A DNA stretch of 8,791 bases. Source: a candidate division CSSED10-310 bacterium. Its GTDB lineage: Bacteria > CSSED10-310 > JAFGJC01. The notes under the pieces were generated by a model. That model did not search any database. It saw only the letters and a list, made by a program, of their open reading frames with translations, and was not told the origin of the DNA. A program made the position numbers and the translations under genes. The DNA lies in the NCBI GenBank assembly GCA_016929305.1, contig JAFGJC010000463.1:1-8791 (forward strand). Reading direction: 5' to 3'. Shown in pieces: positions 1 to 6,543 of this stretch. Each line of letters begins with the position of its first letter. Position 1 is the first letter of the stretch.

Positions 1-1113
1 TCCCATCTCTCTGCCGATAGCAACATTCTTGCCACCGTAAAGACCAATGGGTTTCATAACAAGGTTTTCCTGATTTTCTTTTATAAAGTCGATGATGGAC
101 ACTCTTTTCATCTGATAATCAGTTTGCGAATCTTCCACTAAACGTGTCCAGGGAATGTGATTTTGAACAACGGTTTTTTCTTCTTCGGTAAGTTTGGATT
201 GCATCGCATGTGATTGTAGAACAGCCATCAATGATTTTTTACCTGCTAATTTTGAGTTTAATGGATTTGCCATGCAAATCGCTCCGGTTTTATAGGCTTT
301 CCAAAGTTCCGAGTAAGATTCCTTATGACTTAACCACCACTGAGTTGCCCCTCGCCGGTAGACCAGCTCAACCGGTTTCCCTTCAATCCATAGCTTGCCA
401 TCCTTGAAAATGCATTCTTGCGGTTGTGCAACAATGCATTCATGTCCTTGTTTCTGGAAATATTTTTGCAAAACATACAGTTCTTCCATTGTCGGATCCA
501 AATCAAATAAGGTATGAATGAGAATACGAGGTTTGCTGTTACCGTCCCATCCATGACTTCGATAACATGCCAAAAGACTGTCAAGAACGTTCTGCATGAA
601 CGTATCACGAACAATCCGGTAGGAGTTGGTCAGCTCCCGCATGGGTGGCGTTTCCAATAATAGATCGACTTGGATATCAGAATAACCGGGTCCGCCGGGA
701 GTGTCACAATTGAATTCACAGAATTGCAGTTTTCCGTTTGTAATGAAAGCGTCAAGTCTGGCATGCTGCACTTTATTCTTGAATCGGGGCCGGATACTTG
801 CCAGTTCGGATTCACCCGGTGCCAATTCAAAGAGCGGAAGATACTGAGTGTCTTCATAAAATAAATTCGACACTTTTTCTAAGCAGGACATGACAATATT
901 GGTGACATTTCTGATCATATCCATCTGCTGTCGCGACATAAATGCCGGTTTTAAAAATGTCGGAAAAGGTTTACCGCCCGACAGACACTTTTCATCGATA
1001 TATCGACGTGTCAGATCATTCATAACTTCCCAACCCGAAATTCCCGAATATTCCATTTGCATCAATATGTTATCGTATGTTTTTTCCAGATGCTTTATGA
1101 AATCCTCATGCAT
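1..1113 (-). CDS. Circularly permuted ATP-grasp ligase, glutathionylspermidine synthase-like (partial, runs off left edge)
   Basis: An open frame of 371 codons runs from the ATG at 1111-1113 to base 1 with no stop, so the C-terminus lies outside the window. The start has a strong site, GGGAGG (1122-1127, complement), 8 nt upstream. The N-terminal third is helical. Next come CEFNCDTPGGPG (residues 132-143), VYRRG (251-255), NPLNSKLAGKKSLM (283-296) and LVMKPIGLYGGKNV (351-364). The last is the Lys/Gly-rich nucleotide-binding strand and loop, placed late as in circularly permuted ATP-grasp enzymes. Known members of this group join a carboxylate to an amine using ATP, for example glutathione to spermidine; substrates of this branch are unknown to me. 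No signal peptide or membrane segment is visible, so it should be cytosolic. It is the last visible gene of the tldD-pmbA operon, 18 bp after pmbA. Family assignment is fairly firm; substrate is open. Confidence 0.82.
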   Translation of the reverse strand, partial: MHEDFIKHLEKTYDNILMQMEYSGISGWEVMNDLTRRYIDEKCLSGGKPFPTFLKPAFMSRQQMDMIRNVTNIVMSCLEKVSNLFYEDTQYLPLFELAPGESELASIRPRFKNKVQHARLDAFITNGKLQFCEFNCDTPGGPGYSDIQVDLLLETPPMRELTNSYRIVRDTFMQNVLDSLLACYRSHGWDGNSKPRILIHTLFDLDPTMEELYVLQKYFQKQGHECIVAQPQECIFKDGKLWIEGKPVELVYRRGATQWWLSHKESYSELWKAYKTGAICMANPLNSKLAGKKSLMAVLQSHAMQSKLTEEEKTVVQNHIPWTRLVEDSQTDYQMKRVSIIDFIKENQENLVMKPIGLYGGKNVAIGREMG

Positions 1114-1131
1114 GATTCTTTCCTCCCTTTA

Positions 1132-2442
1132 TTATTCTCCGGCCACCTGAATGGATTCGAATCGAACACCTCGGGGACCATAATAGTGATCAAAAGTAGC
1201 CATTTCCTTTGAAAAACGGCAATTCTCCATACTGACAGCTACATTGCCACTGATGCTGCCTCCTCGTAGAGGGATAACCTCACCATTGGCTCTATATTCA
1301 TAACCTACACGTATTTCACCCATGAAATCCCCTGCGATCGGTTGGGGATCAAAAGTGGAAAATTGCACCACCAGAATGACTCTGTCGGTAGCTTTAATCA
1401 GGTCATTCCACGGTGTACTTCCCGAAGAAATTTCGATATTTCCGAAATCACCTGTGGGTTCTATTCCAAGATAATCAGCATACTGTTTTGTTGCCCAATA
1501 TTGCCGTAGAACACCATTTTCTATAATCGGAATACGTTTTCCCGGAAGTGCATCGCCATCAAAACGATATGATGCTGATCCACCCGGATGCTGCGGATTC
1601 GAGAACATGGTTAATGGGTCGCCAGCGGGAGCATTTTTCAATACCGGTGCACCTGGTTTGAAGAGTGCGGCGTTATTATAACGGCTGGAAGCTGCTGAGT
1701 GAAAAATAAAATATTGAAATAGAATGTGGAGCGCATCACCTGTGATGATCACCGGACATTTTCCACTTTTCGGTATCGCAGTGTGAGTGGCGTCTTCTGC
1801 ATAAGTGACAAAATCTTCAAAATCCGATTCCAGATGAAAATATGATAATCCTTGACGTGAAAAAATATTCCAGAATTCTGATTCCTCTCCGTTTAAGCGA
1901 TATAGAAGCACAATATCCCATAAGATTTTTGTTCGTTCAGCATCAACATCAATTCCGTTGCTGTTCAGAAAACGTTGTTTCTCATAGGTCAAAAAGAATT
2001 CAGACGAAGGAATACTCAATTTGGCATATGAAGCTGCGCGATCATGAAGCCGCGTCTCTAGTTGTTTTAAAACCTTTTCGGGATTTTGACATATTTCACT
2101 ATCCGCATCATTGAATTCCGGATACGTCAAACCGGAAGGGGTAAGATCATATGGTTCATTGTTTTGGAGACGTGATCGAGCAATCGCATTATCTATACGT
2201 TGCTCTAATCGGGAATCATTCTCCGGAACTTCAAAAAATGTGGATCCTTGAAGATATTGTCCTTTTGTATTGCGATGACGTGTAAACAGGGTTACTTGTG
2301 TTGATGCAGTGTGCGAACAACGTTCCGCTTCACGATCATTGAATGATAAATAGAGTTGATCGCTGCGCGTATATTTATGCACCAACTTCCATGCATGGAT
2401 TTCTGGATTTGATTCTAGAAGGGAACGGATCTTATCAACCAT
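1132..2442 (-). CDS. pmbA: PmbA/TldE-type subunit of the TldD/TldE peptidase
   Basis: This is a 436-residue protein, close to the roughly 450 residues of E. coli PmbA. TldD and TldE form a heterodimeric metallopeptidase in which only TldD carries the metal site. Here, as expected for TldE, there is no HExxxH: the matching region reads GDALHILFQYFIFHSAASS (residues 235-253). The family-typical C-terminal part is clear, with GDFMGEIRVGYEY (371-383) and PLRGGSISGNVAVSMEN (391-407). Residues 292-311 (YRFDGDALPGKRIPIIENGV) match the usual middle region that precedes the DFGNIEIS stretch. The start ATG at 2440-2442 is preceded by GAGGAAG in the leader. It lies 28 bp after the tldD stop and 18 bp before the ATP-grasp gene, so co-transcription is likely. 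No signal peptide is seen, so it should be cytosolic. Known TldD/E enzymes trim modified peptides such as microcin B17 precursor and degrade unfolded antitoxin; the substrate here is not visible. Confidence 0.88.
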   Translation of the reverse strand: MVDKIRSLLESNPEIHAWKLVHKYTRSDQLYLSFNDREAERCSHTASTQVTLFTRHRNTKGQYLQGSTFFEVPENDSRLEQRIDNAIARSRLQNNEPYDLTPSGLTYPEFNDADSEICQNPEKVLKQLETRLHDRAASYAKLSIPSSEFFLTYEKQRFLNSNGIDVDAERTKILWDIVLLYRLNGEESEFWNIFSRQGLSYFHLESDFEDFVTYAEDATHTAIPKSGKCPVIITGDALHILFQYFIFHSAASSRYNNAALFKPGAPVLKNAPAGDPLTMFSNPQHPGGSASYRFDGDALPGKRIPIIENGVLRQYWATKQYADYLGIEPTGDFGNIEISSGSTPWNDLIKATDRVILVVQFSTFDPQPIAGDFMGEIRVGYEYRANGEVIPLRGGSISGNVAVSMENCRFSKEMATFDHYYGPRGVRFESIQVAGE

Positions 2443-2470
2443 TTATACTTCCTCGCTAATCATGATATCA

Positions 2471-3865
2471 TCAGCCGACTCGAGCACGCATCTTCATGAA
2501 AGGTCCTCCGATGGCAACATGCACCTGTTCCTTATGCCCTTTCTGACAAATCCCCATTCCCTCAAATTCAATTTCGGGACCTACCATTGATATCGATTTC
2601 AAAAGCTCAGGAACGAATCCAGTAATCACAATGGGTGCGAATTTCCGATCGGTGAGCTTTCCATTTTTGATCTCAACCGCATAGGGAGATTCAGCCTGTA
2701 TTCCCCAGTTTTTCGGATCTTCCATCCCATTACTTCCTTTCGGCAGAAACAAACCCCGGTCAATGGATTGAATCATGTCATCTAGTGGCTGCGCACCTCT
2801 ACCAAAATAAGTATTTGACATGCGTGTGTATACTTTTTTGGCGAATGATTCTCTGCGTCCATTGGCAGTTCGAGGCAAATTCAAAAGAACGGAAGAGCGA
2901 TGATCCGTTATTGCCCTCTTTAAAATACCTTTTTCAATAATGCAAGTTTCAGATGCAATCACGCCTTCATCGTCGAAAAAATAACTTCCAGCTTCTCCTG
3001 GCCAGGCAGGCGAATCATAAAGATTGACCAGTGGTGACGCAACACTTTTACCCATAAATTCAACAGCTTTCGCTCGTCTTTTCAAAAACAAATCCGACTC
3101 CACGCCATGACCGAATGCTTCATGGGCAATCACTCCCGATAATCCCGGACCGCTGATTAAGGTGTAAACACCGGGTTCTACCGGAGGTATACCCAAAAGG
3201 GATTCAGCCTCTTCCACCATCTGATTTAGTATGCTGTCGGAAATGTTTACAATTTCATATCCAGCTGTTTTCCCATTACCCGCATGATTGATTTTACTCG
3301 ACATGCCATCAGAAACAATTACGACGGGTACGCATGCCGTTCGAAGCAACTGCTGCGTTAACTGTCTGTGCCGGTTAACAAATATTTTTCGACTGACTTT
3401 TTCACTATATCGAACAAAAGTTGACACAACGCGCTTGCTCATATGTTGTGTCTTTTGACGAATACTTTCCAATTCGGCTAATTTTGACGGGAGATCTATT
3501 TCTGAAGGATTTTGTTTGAACGATGAAATAAAATCGCGAGTCAGCCGATTTCCCGGATCGAGTGTATATTTTTCCGGTGTAAGAGGGATTGTGGCACAGG
3601 CATTTTTTACAATGCTGGCGATGCCTTTTTCAGAGGTGTCGGAGGTGGCTATTTCACACGAATAACTGCCATTGAAGATGTTTAAAACAACACCTCTACG
3701 TGCCGGAATTTCATTAATATTGGTTTCTTTATCTGAAACTCCGATGGAAAGCCCCTCCTCCTCTGAGAAAAACGCTTCAGCATAGGAGTATTTTTTCTCA
3801 AGATCTGAAACAGCTTCAGAAAGATGGTTTTTTAGTTCTGAAAATTCTCTGGGGTCTATGATCAT
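2471..3865 (-). CDS. tldD: TldD-type zinc metallopeptidase, catalytic subunit
   Basis: This is a 464-residue protein; E. coli TldD has about 480. The metal-binding motif HEAFGHG sits at residues 248-254, giving H248, E249 and H253 of an HExxxH site. The third zinc ligand of the family, a late cysteine, is present as C440 in GMGICQKG (437-444). The surrounding family blocks are intact: GPGLSGVIAHEAFGHG (239-254), YFFDDEGV (295-302), LLNLPRTANGRRES (327-340) and VAIGGP (450-455). The enzyme should therefore be catalytically competent. It cleaves peptides together with the PmbA/TldE partner encoded directly downstream (28-bp gap). The start ATG (3863-3865) is the first in frame and follows CAGGACTTTTATAA, a modest ribosome site. 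A TTGACT/TAGAAT promoter lies just upstream. It heads a three-gene unit ending in an ATP-grasp ligase, which suggests a role in making or trimming a small peptide or conjugate rather than general proteolysis. That role is inference. Confidence 0.92.
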   Translation of the reverse strand: MIIDPREFSELKNHLSEAVSDLEKKYSYAEAFFSEEEGLSIGVSDKETNINEIPARRGVVLNIFNGSYSCEIATSDTSEKGIASIVKNACATIPLTPEKYTLDPGNRLTRDFISSFKQNPSEIDLPSKLAELESIRQKTQHMSKRVVSTFVRYSEKVSRKIFVNRHRQLTQQLLRTACVPVVIVSDGMSSKINHAGNGKTAGYEIVNISDSILNQMVEEAESLLGIPPVEPGVYTLISGPGLSGVIAHEAFGHGVESDLFLKRRAKAVEFMGKSVASPLVNLYDSPAWPGEAGSYFFDDEGVIASETCIIEKGILKRAITDHRSSVLLNLPRTANGRRESFAKKVYTRMSNTYFGRGAQPLDDMIQSIDRGLFLPKGSNGMEDPKNWGIQAESPYAVEIKNGKLTDRKFAPIVITGFVPELLKSISMVGPEIEFEGMGICQKGHKEQVHVAIGGPFMKMRARVG

Positions 3866-3925
3866 TTATAAAAGTCCTGATTGTTACGCGATTGATGTGG
3901 CATTGACACCGCACTGAAACTCCGG

Positions 3926-3954
3926 ATTCTATTGCCTGATCGCACCCAAGTCAA
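3926..3954 (-). promoter_or_regulatory. Candidate sigma70 promoter for tldD-pmbA-ATP-grasp operon
   Basis: Read on the minus strand, TTGACT (-35, 3949-3954) is separated by exactly 17 bp from TAGAAT (-10, 3926-3931). Each hexamer matches the consensus at five of six positions. Transcription would begin near 3919, giving a leader of about 55 nt before the tldD ATG. It lies in the 110-bp gap after the YitT-like gene on the same strand, where I see no convincing rho-independent terminator, so some read-through from upstream remains possible. A 6-bp inverted repeat CCGGAT (3922-3927) / ATCCGG (3960-3965) brackets the promoter but is short enough to be chance. Confidence 0.6.
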
Positions 3955-3975
3955 GTTCCATCCGGTTTCCTGTTA

Positions 3976-4854
3976 CTAAATTTCTGCCGACGGGTCTTTG
4001 ATATTTTGAAATCCCTTTCCCAACACTTGATTGACATTGCTTACGATCATAAACGCATCTGAATCCAACTCGCGCACAATTTCGCGCAAACTTGCTGTTT
4101 GCCTCGGTCGAATAACCATCATCAGCATCTTGCCCGGATGACCGGTGTAAGCACCCTCGACAGGAATGAATGTCGCACCTCTATGGAGTTCTTTCATAGC
4201 TCTGTTGGCGATTTCGTCGGAATGATGGCTGATAATCAGGACACGTTTGGAAATATTCAAAGTGTCGATGAAGGCATCAATAGTAAAACAATTAACAAGG
4301 ACAGCCAGCAATGAATACATGCCGATATCCATCGATTGTAAGAATATTCCTGCACCGGCGGCAACGGTGAAATCAATTATTAAAAGTGATTTTCCGATAT
4401 TAATTTTAAAAAAATGGTTCAATATTCTGGCGATGATATCTGTTCCACCGGTAGAGGCATTCTGATTAAATATGATAGCCATTCCAATTCCGGTGAGTAA
4501 ATTGCCAAAAATGACAGGTATGAGCAGATCTTCAAAAAGGTATTCCCAAGGCAATGTCACTGCAAAAAAATCGATAAAAACAGAAAGAAACAAAGTTGCG
4601 AAAAGAGTACGTAACCCAAAACCTTTTCCCAGTACCACGAATCCAACGATAAACAGAAAAAAATTAATAACAAGCATCGTTGTGCCGACAGGCAGGTGGA
4701 AAAGATGAAATAACACGATGCTGACACCGGACACACCACCCGCTGCTATTTTGTTCGGTACAAGAAATAAATCCAAGCCAAGCGCGGTGAGGATAAGCCC
4801 GATTGATATTTTACTATATACCCAAAAACCCGTTTTCAAACGTTTTGTCAACAT
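3976..4854 (-). CDS. YitT family membrane protein (DUF161 + DUF2179)
   Basis: This encodes a 292-residue integral membrane protein of the YitT family, whose biochemical function is not established. The N-terminal membrane domain has about five to six hydrophobic segments (roughly residues 12-33, 40-52, 57-77, 83-100, 108-130 and 156-195). It carries the family motifs LVPNKIAAGGVSGVSIVL (31-48) and NQNASTGGTDIIARIL (131-146). The soluble C-terminal DUF2179 domain (about 204-282) contains RGATFIPVEGAYTGHPG (225-241) and DAFMIVSNVNQVLGKGF (266-282), which are typical of the family. The frame opens at a TTG at 4870-4872, but that codon lies inside the ribosome site. The ATG at 4852-4854, with GGAGG 8 nt upstream, is the real start. 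The gene is divergent from the HIT gene and upstream of tldD on the same strand, but separated from it by 110 bp with a promoter. It is therefore probably a separate unit with no obvious functional tie. Confidence 0.93.
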   Translation of the reverse strand: MLTKRLKTGFWVYSKISIGLILTALGLDLFLVPNKIAAGGVSGVSIVLFHLFHLPVGTTMLVINFFLFIVGFVVLGKGFGLRTLFATLFLSVFIDFFAVTLPWEYLFEDLLIPVIFGNLLTGIGMAIIFNQNASTGGTDIIARILNHFFKINIGKSLLIIDFTVAAGAGIFLQSMDIGMYSLLAVLVNCFTIDAFIDTLNISKRVLIISHHSDEIANRAMKELHRGATFIPVEGAYTGHPGKMLMMVIRPRQTASLREIVRELDSDAFMIVSNVNQVLGKGFQNIKDPSAEI

Positions 4855-4862
4855 AACTGATA

Positions 4863-4867
4863 CCTCC
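4863..4867 (-). promoter_or_regulatory. Ribosome binding site fixing the YitT-like start
   Basis: GGAGG on the minus strand, within GAGGGAGGT (4862-4870), lies 8 nt before the ATG at 4852-4854. It overlaps the upstream in-frame TTG at 4870-4872, which therefore cannot sensibly be the start. Confidence 0.8.
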
Positions 4868-4882
4868 CTCAAATCTTATGCA

Positions 4883-4911
4883 CTTGACTGATCAGAAGTC
4901 TTCGAGTCAAG
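4883..4911 (-). promoter_or_regulatory. Inverted repeat in presumed leader of YitT-like gene
   Basis: Perfect 7-bp arms CTTGACT (4883-4889) and AGTCAAG (4905-4911) flank a 15-bp loop. The loop includes part of the 8-bp palindrome CTGATCAG (4888-4895). The repeat sits just downstream of the predicted -10 box, so the transcript would begin at about its outer edge. It could be an operator at the start site or a 5' stem-loop stabilising the mRNA. There is no following U-run, so it is not a normal terminator. Chance occurrence cannot be excluded. Confidence 0.35.
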
Positions 4912-4918
4912 ATGAAGG

Positions 4919-4947
4919 AGTAGACGCCAAGCCGGTAATGATGTCAA
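4919..4947 (-). promoter_or_regulatory. Candidate sigma70 promoter for YitT-like gene
   Basis: On the minus strand a perfect -35 TTGACA (4942-4947) stands 17 bp from TCTACT (4919-4924), which matches the -10 consensus at four of six positions. The expected start near 4912 would give a leader of about 58 nt. It lies in the 188-bp divergent gap shared with the HIT gene. Confidence 0.5.
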
Positions 4948-4987
4948 GAATCATTTAAAACGGAGTCGCGCAAAGGTGTTCATAATA

Positions 4988-5016
4988 TTGAAATGACATG
5001 TTTTTATAAAAATATT
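4988..5016 (+). promoter_or_regulatory. Weak candidate promoter for HIT gene
   Basis: TTGAAA (4988-4993, five of six matches to the -35) and AATATT (5011-5016, four of six to the -10) are 17 bp apart. The implied start near 5023 gives a leader of about 20 nt. The spacer holds a perfect AT-only palindrome TTTTTATAAAAA (5001-5012), which may simply be part of an easily melted promoter region. No better pair is visible in front of this gene. Confidence 0.3.
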
Positions 5017-5042
5017 CAGACTGTACATTATAGGGGTTTATC

Positions 5043-5429
5043 ATGGATCATTGTCCCTTCTGCTCAATAAATTCCAAAGAAATAATCCTTCAGAATGAAT
5101 TGTGTCAGGCAATTTACGATCGATATCCCGTATCTCGCGGTCATATGCTCATTTTACCCAAACGGCATTTTGCGGATTTTTTTGATATTACTGATTCCGA
5201 GATGTTGATGGCCTGTCATCTCATCAAAATGTGCCAAATCGAATTGAATTGTCTGTATCAGCCAGGCGGATTTAATATTGGTGTAAACATTGGTAAAACT
5301 GCCGGTCAGACTATCGGTCATGTTCATTTTCATTTGATACCACGATATCCCGGCGATAATCCTGATCCTGTGGGCGGTGTTCGACATGTTATTCCCGAAA
5401 AAGCGAACTATTTGCGTGGGAAATGCTGA
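5043..5429 (+). CDS. HIT family protein (nucleotide phosphate hydrolase/transferase)
   Basis: This is a 128-residue single-domain protein of the histidine triad superfamily, complete and of normal length. The triad HVHFHLIP (residues 93-100, with H93, H95 and H97) is intact; the family uses the middle histidine as nucleophile on the alpha-phosphate of nucleotides or dinucleoside polyphosphates. The N-terminal CPFC (C4, C7) is the zinc-knuckle-like motif of many bacterial HIT proteins, and GHMLILPKRH (33-42) and GFNIGVNIGKTAGQTIGH (76-93) are further family blocks. The tail GGVRHVIPEKANY (111-123) resembles the Fhit/HIT branch rather than GalT. The ATG at 5043 has AGGGG about 7 nt upstream. 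It should be cytosolic. It is divergent from the YitT-like gene and 188 bp before the DUF362 gene, so it is probably transcribed alone. The exact nucleotide substrate cannot be read from the sequence. Confidence 0.94.
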   Translation: MDHCPFCSINSKEIILQNELCQAIYDRYPVSRGHMLILPKRHFADFFDITDSEMLMACHLIKMCQIELNCLYQPGGFNIGVNIGKTAGQTIGHVHFHLIPRYPGDNPDPVGGVRHVIPEKANYLRGKC

Positions 5430-5604
5430 TCTATTCCGACCTGTTCATATGAATGATCAATGAATTGAACTGACAGATTGCTATCATGCGTACCGGTTTT
5501 GTCAGATTTGCGGAAATTAAGGCGAATATGGTAATAACAAACAGGGGGGCGACATTATCCAGAAACAGATTACGTGAATTGATACAAGTGAATCTGGATA
5601 ATAT

Positions 5605-5611
5605 GAAAGGG
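5605..5611 (+). promoter_or_regulatory. Ribosome binding site supporting the DUF362 start at 5618
   Basis: GAAAGGG lies 6 nt before the ATG at 5618-5620, which opens directly into the twin-arginine motif. The alternative in-frame ATG codons at 5603 and 5486 lack a comparable site and would place extra residues in front of the Tat signal. Confidence 0.55.
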
Positions 5612-5617
5612 CATTAT

Positions 5618-6535
5618 ATGGATCGTCGCGAATTCATTTCGAAAACCTTGAAGCATGCGGCAGGATTGGCTGTCTGCACGTCTCTCGGGAATTTGGGACT
5701 TGCTTCTTCAAAGACTCCAGAGCAACCCCAGTCAATACTATCGACGGCAACGGGCAATAACTATCCATCACTCGTTTCAAGGGTTCTTGAACCTCTTGGA
5801 GGCATTCAGCAGTTTATTAAACAGGGATATAAGGTGGTTATTAAACCGAATATCGGTTGGAACAGAAGTCCGGAAATGGCAGCCAATACACATCCCCTGA
5901 TTGTTGCAGAGCTGGTTAAACTGGCAATTGATGCTGGCGCTGCAAAAGTATCCGTATTTGACAGAACCTGTAATGAAGAACGTCAGTGCTATCACCGAAG
6001 CGGGATCAAGCCAGCCGTTGAGGCATTGAATTTATCAAATGTTTCATGCGATTACATCGATGACAGAAAGTTTATCTCCGTACCGATTCCAACGGGTAAA
6101 TCGATACAGGAATGGGATATTTACAAGGAAGCTGTCGAGGCTGATTGCTATATCAACGTTCCAGTTGCCAAACACCATGGTTTGACCAGGTTATCTCTGG
6201 GTTTGAAAAATATCATGGGTATTCTTGGCGGTAATCGGGGGCGCATACATCATGATATCGGTCAACGGCTCGCTGATCTTCACACCGCATTTAAACCGTC
6301 TTTGACAATTATCGATGCGACAAGATTGTTGATGAGAAATGGACCACAAGGTGGAAGCCTGGATGATGTCAAAGTGAAAGATACGTTAATTGCCTCTGTC
6401 GACATTGTTGCTGCGGACGCTTATGCAACGACACTTTTTGATCTAATGCCAACCGATGTCTACGCGACTGTTGCTGCTCATGCTGCCGGTTTGGGAGAAA
6501 TGAATCTTGAAAAAGTGAAAATTGTAAACGCATAA
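5618..6535 (+). CDS. DUF362 domain protein with twin-arginine signal
   Basis: Starting at the ATG at 5618, this is a 305-residue protein. It opens with DRREFISKTLKHAAGLAV (residues 2-19), a classical Tat signal with RRxFI followed by a hydrophobic stretch to about residue 30, so the folded protein should be exported. The rest is a DUF362 domain: VVIKPNIGW (73-81), VPVAKHHGLTRLSLGLKNIMG (181-201, the family's hallmark Lys-His-His and LKNxMG block), HHDIGQRLADL (211-221) and TIIDATRLLMRNGPQGG (230-246). No cofactor is proven for this family; members often sit beside or are fused to ferredoxin domains. Here the next gene, 8 bp on, encodes a NapH/NapG-like membrane iron-sulfur protein. The two probably form one exported redox unit. 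The frame stays open back to an ATG at 5486, but the added 44 residues do not resemble the family and would bury the Tat signal. Confidence 0.88.
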   Translation: MDRREFISKTLKHAAGLAVCTSLGNLGLASSKTPEQPQSILSTATGNNYPSLVSRVLEPLGGIQQFIKQGYKVVIKPNIGWNRSPEMAANTHPLIVAELVKLAIDAGAAKVSVFDRTCNEERQCYHRSGIKPAVEALNLSNVSCDYIDDRKFISVPIPTGKSIQEWDIYKEAVEADCYINVPVAKHHGLTRLSLGLKNIMGILGGNRGRIHHDIGQRLADLHTAFKPSLTIIDATRLLMRNGPQGGSLDDVKVKDTLIASVDIVAADAYATTLFDLMPTDVYATVAAHAAGLGEMNLEKVKIVNA

Positions 6536-6543
6536 CTCTTTTC

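Noticed and set aside
210..1150. Several short open frames on both strands opposite the left-edge gene
   Set aside because: They lie in other frames across a continuous 371-codon ATP-grasp frame with clear family motifs and are shadows of it.
3922..3965. Inverted repeat CCGGAT/ATCCGG bracketing the tldD promoter
   Set aside because: Six-base arms with a 32-base loop are expected by chance about once in a gap of this size.
3945..3977. Tiny open frame of ten codons on the minus strand between the YitT-like gene and tldD, considered as a peptide precursor
   Set aside because: It has no ribosome site, overlaps the tldD promoter, and shows no leader- or core-peptide character.
5444..5515. Palindrome TTCATATGAA and CTGACA/TGTCAG repeat in the gap after the HIT gene
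   Set aside because: Short, widely spaced and without a T-run, so neither a terminator nor a clear operator; I also found no convincing promoter pair in this gap.
5486..5617. Upstream in-frame ATG extending the DUF362 protein by 44 residues
   Set aside because: The added residues precede the twin-arginine motif, look unlike a signal region, and lack a good ribosome site; the ATG at 5618 has GAAAGGG 6 nt upstream.
5634..5680. Possible lipobox (LAVC, residues 17-20) making the DUF362 protein a Tat lipoprotein
   Set aside because: Val directly before the Cys is unusual for a lipobox, and the cysteine lies in the middle of the hydrophobic stretch rather than at its end.
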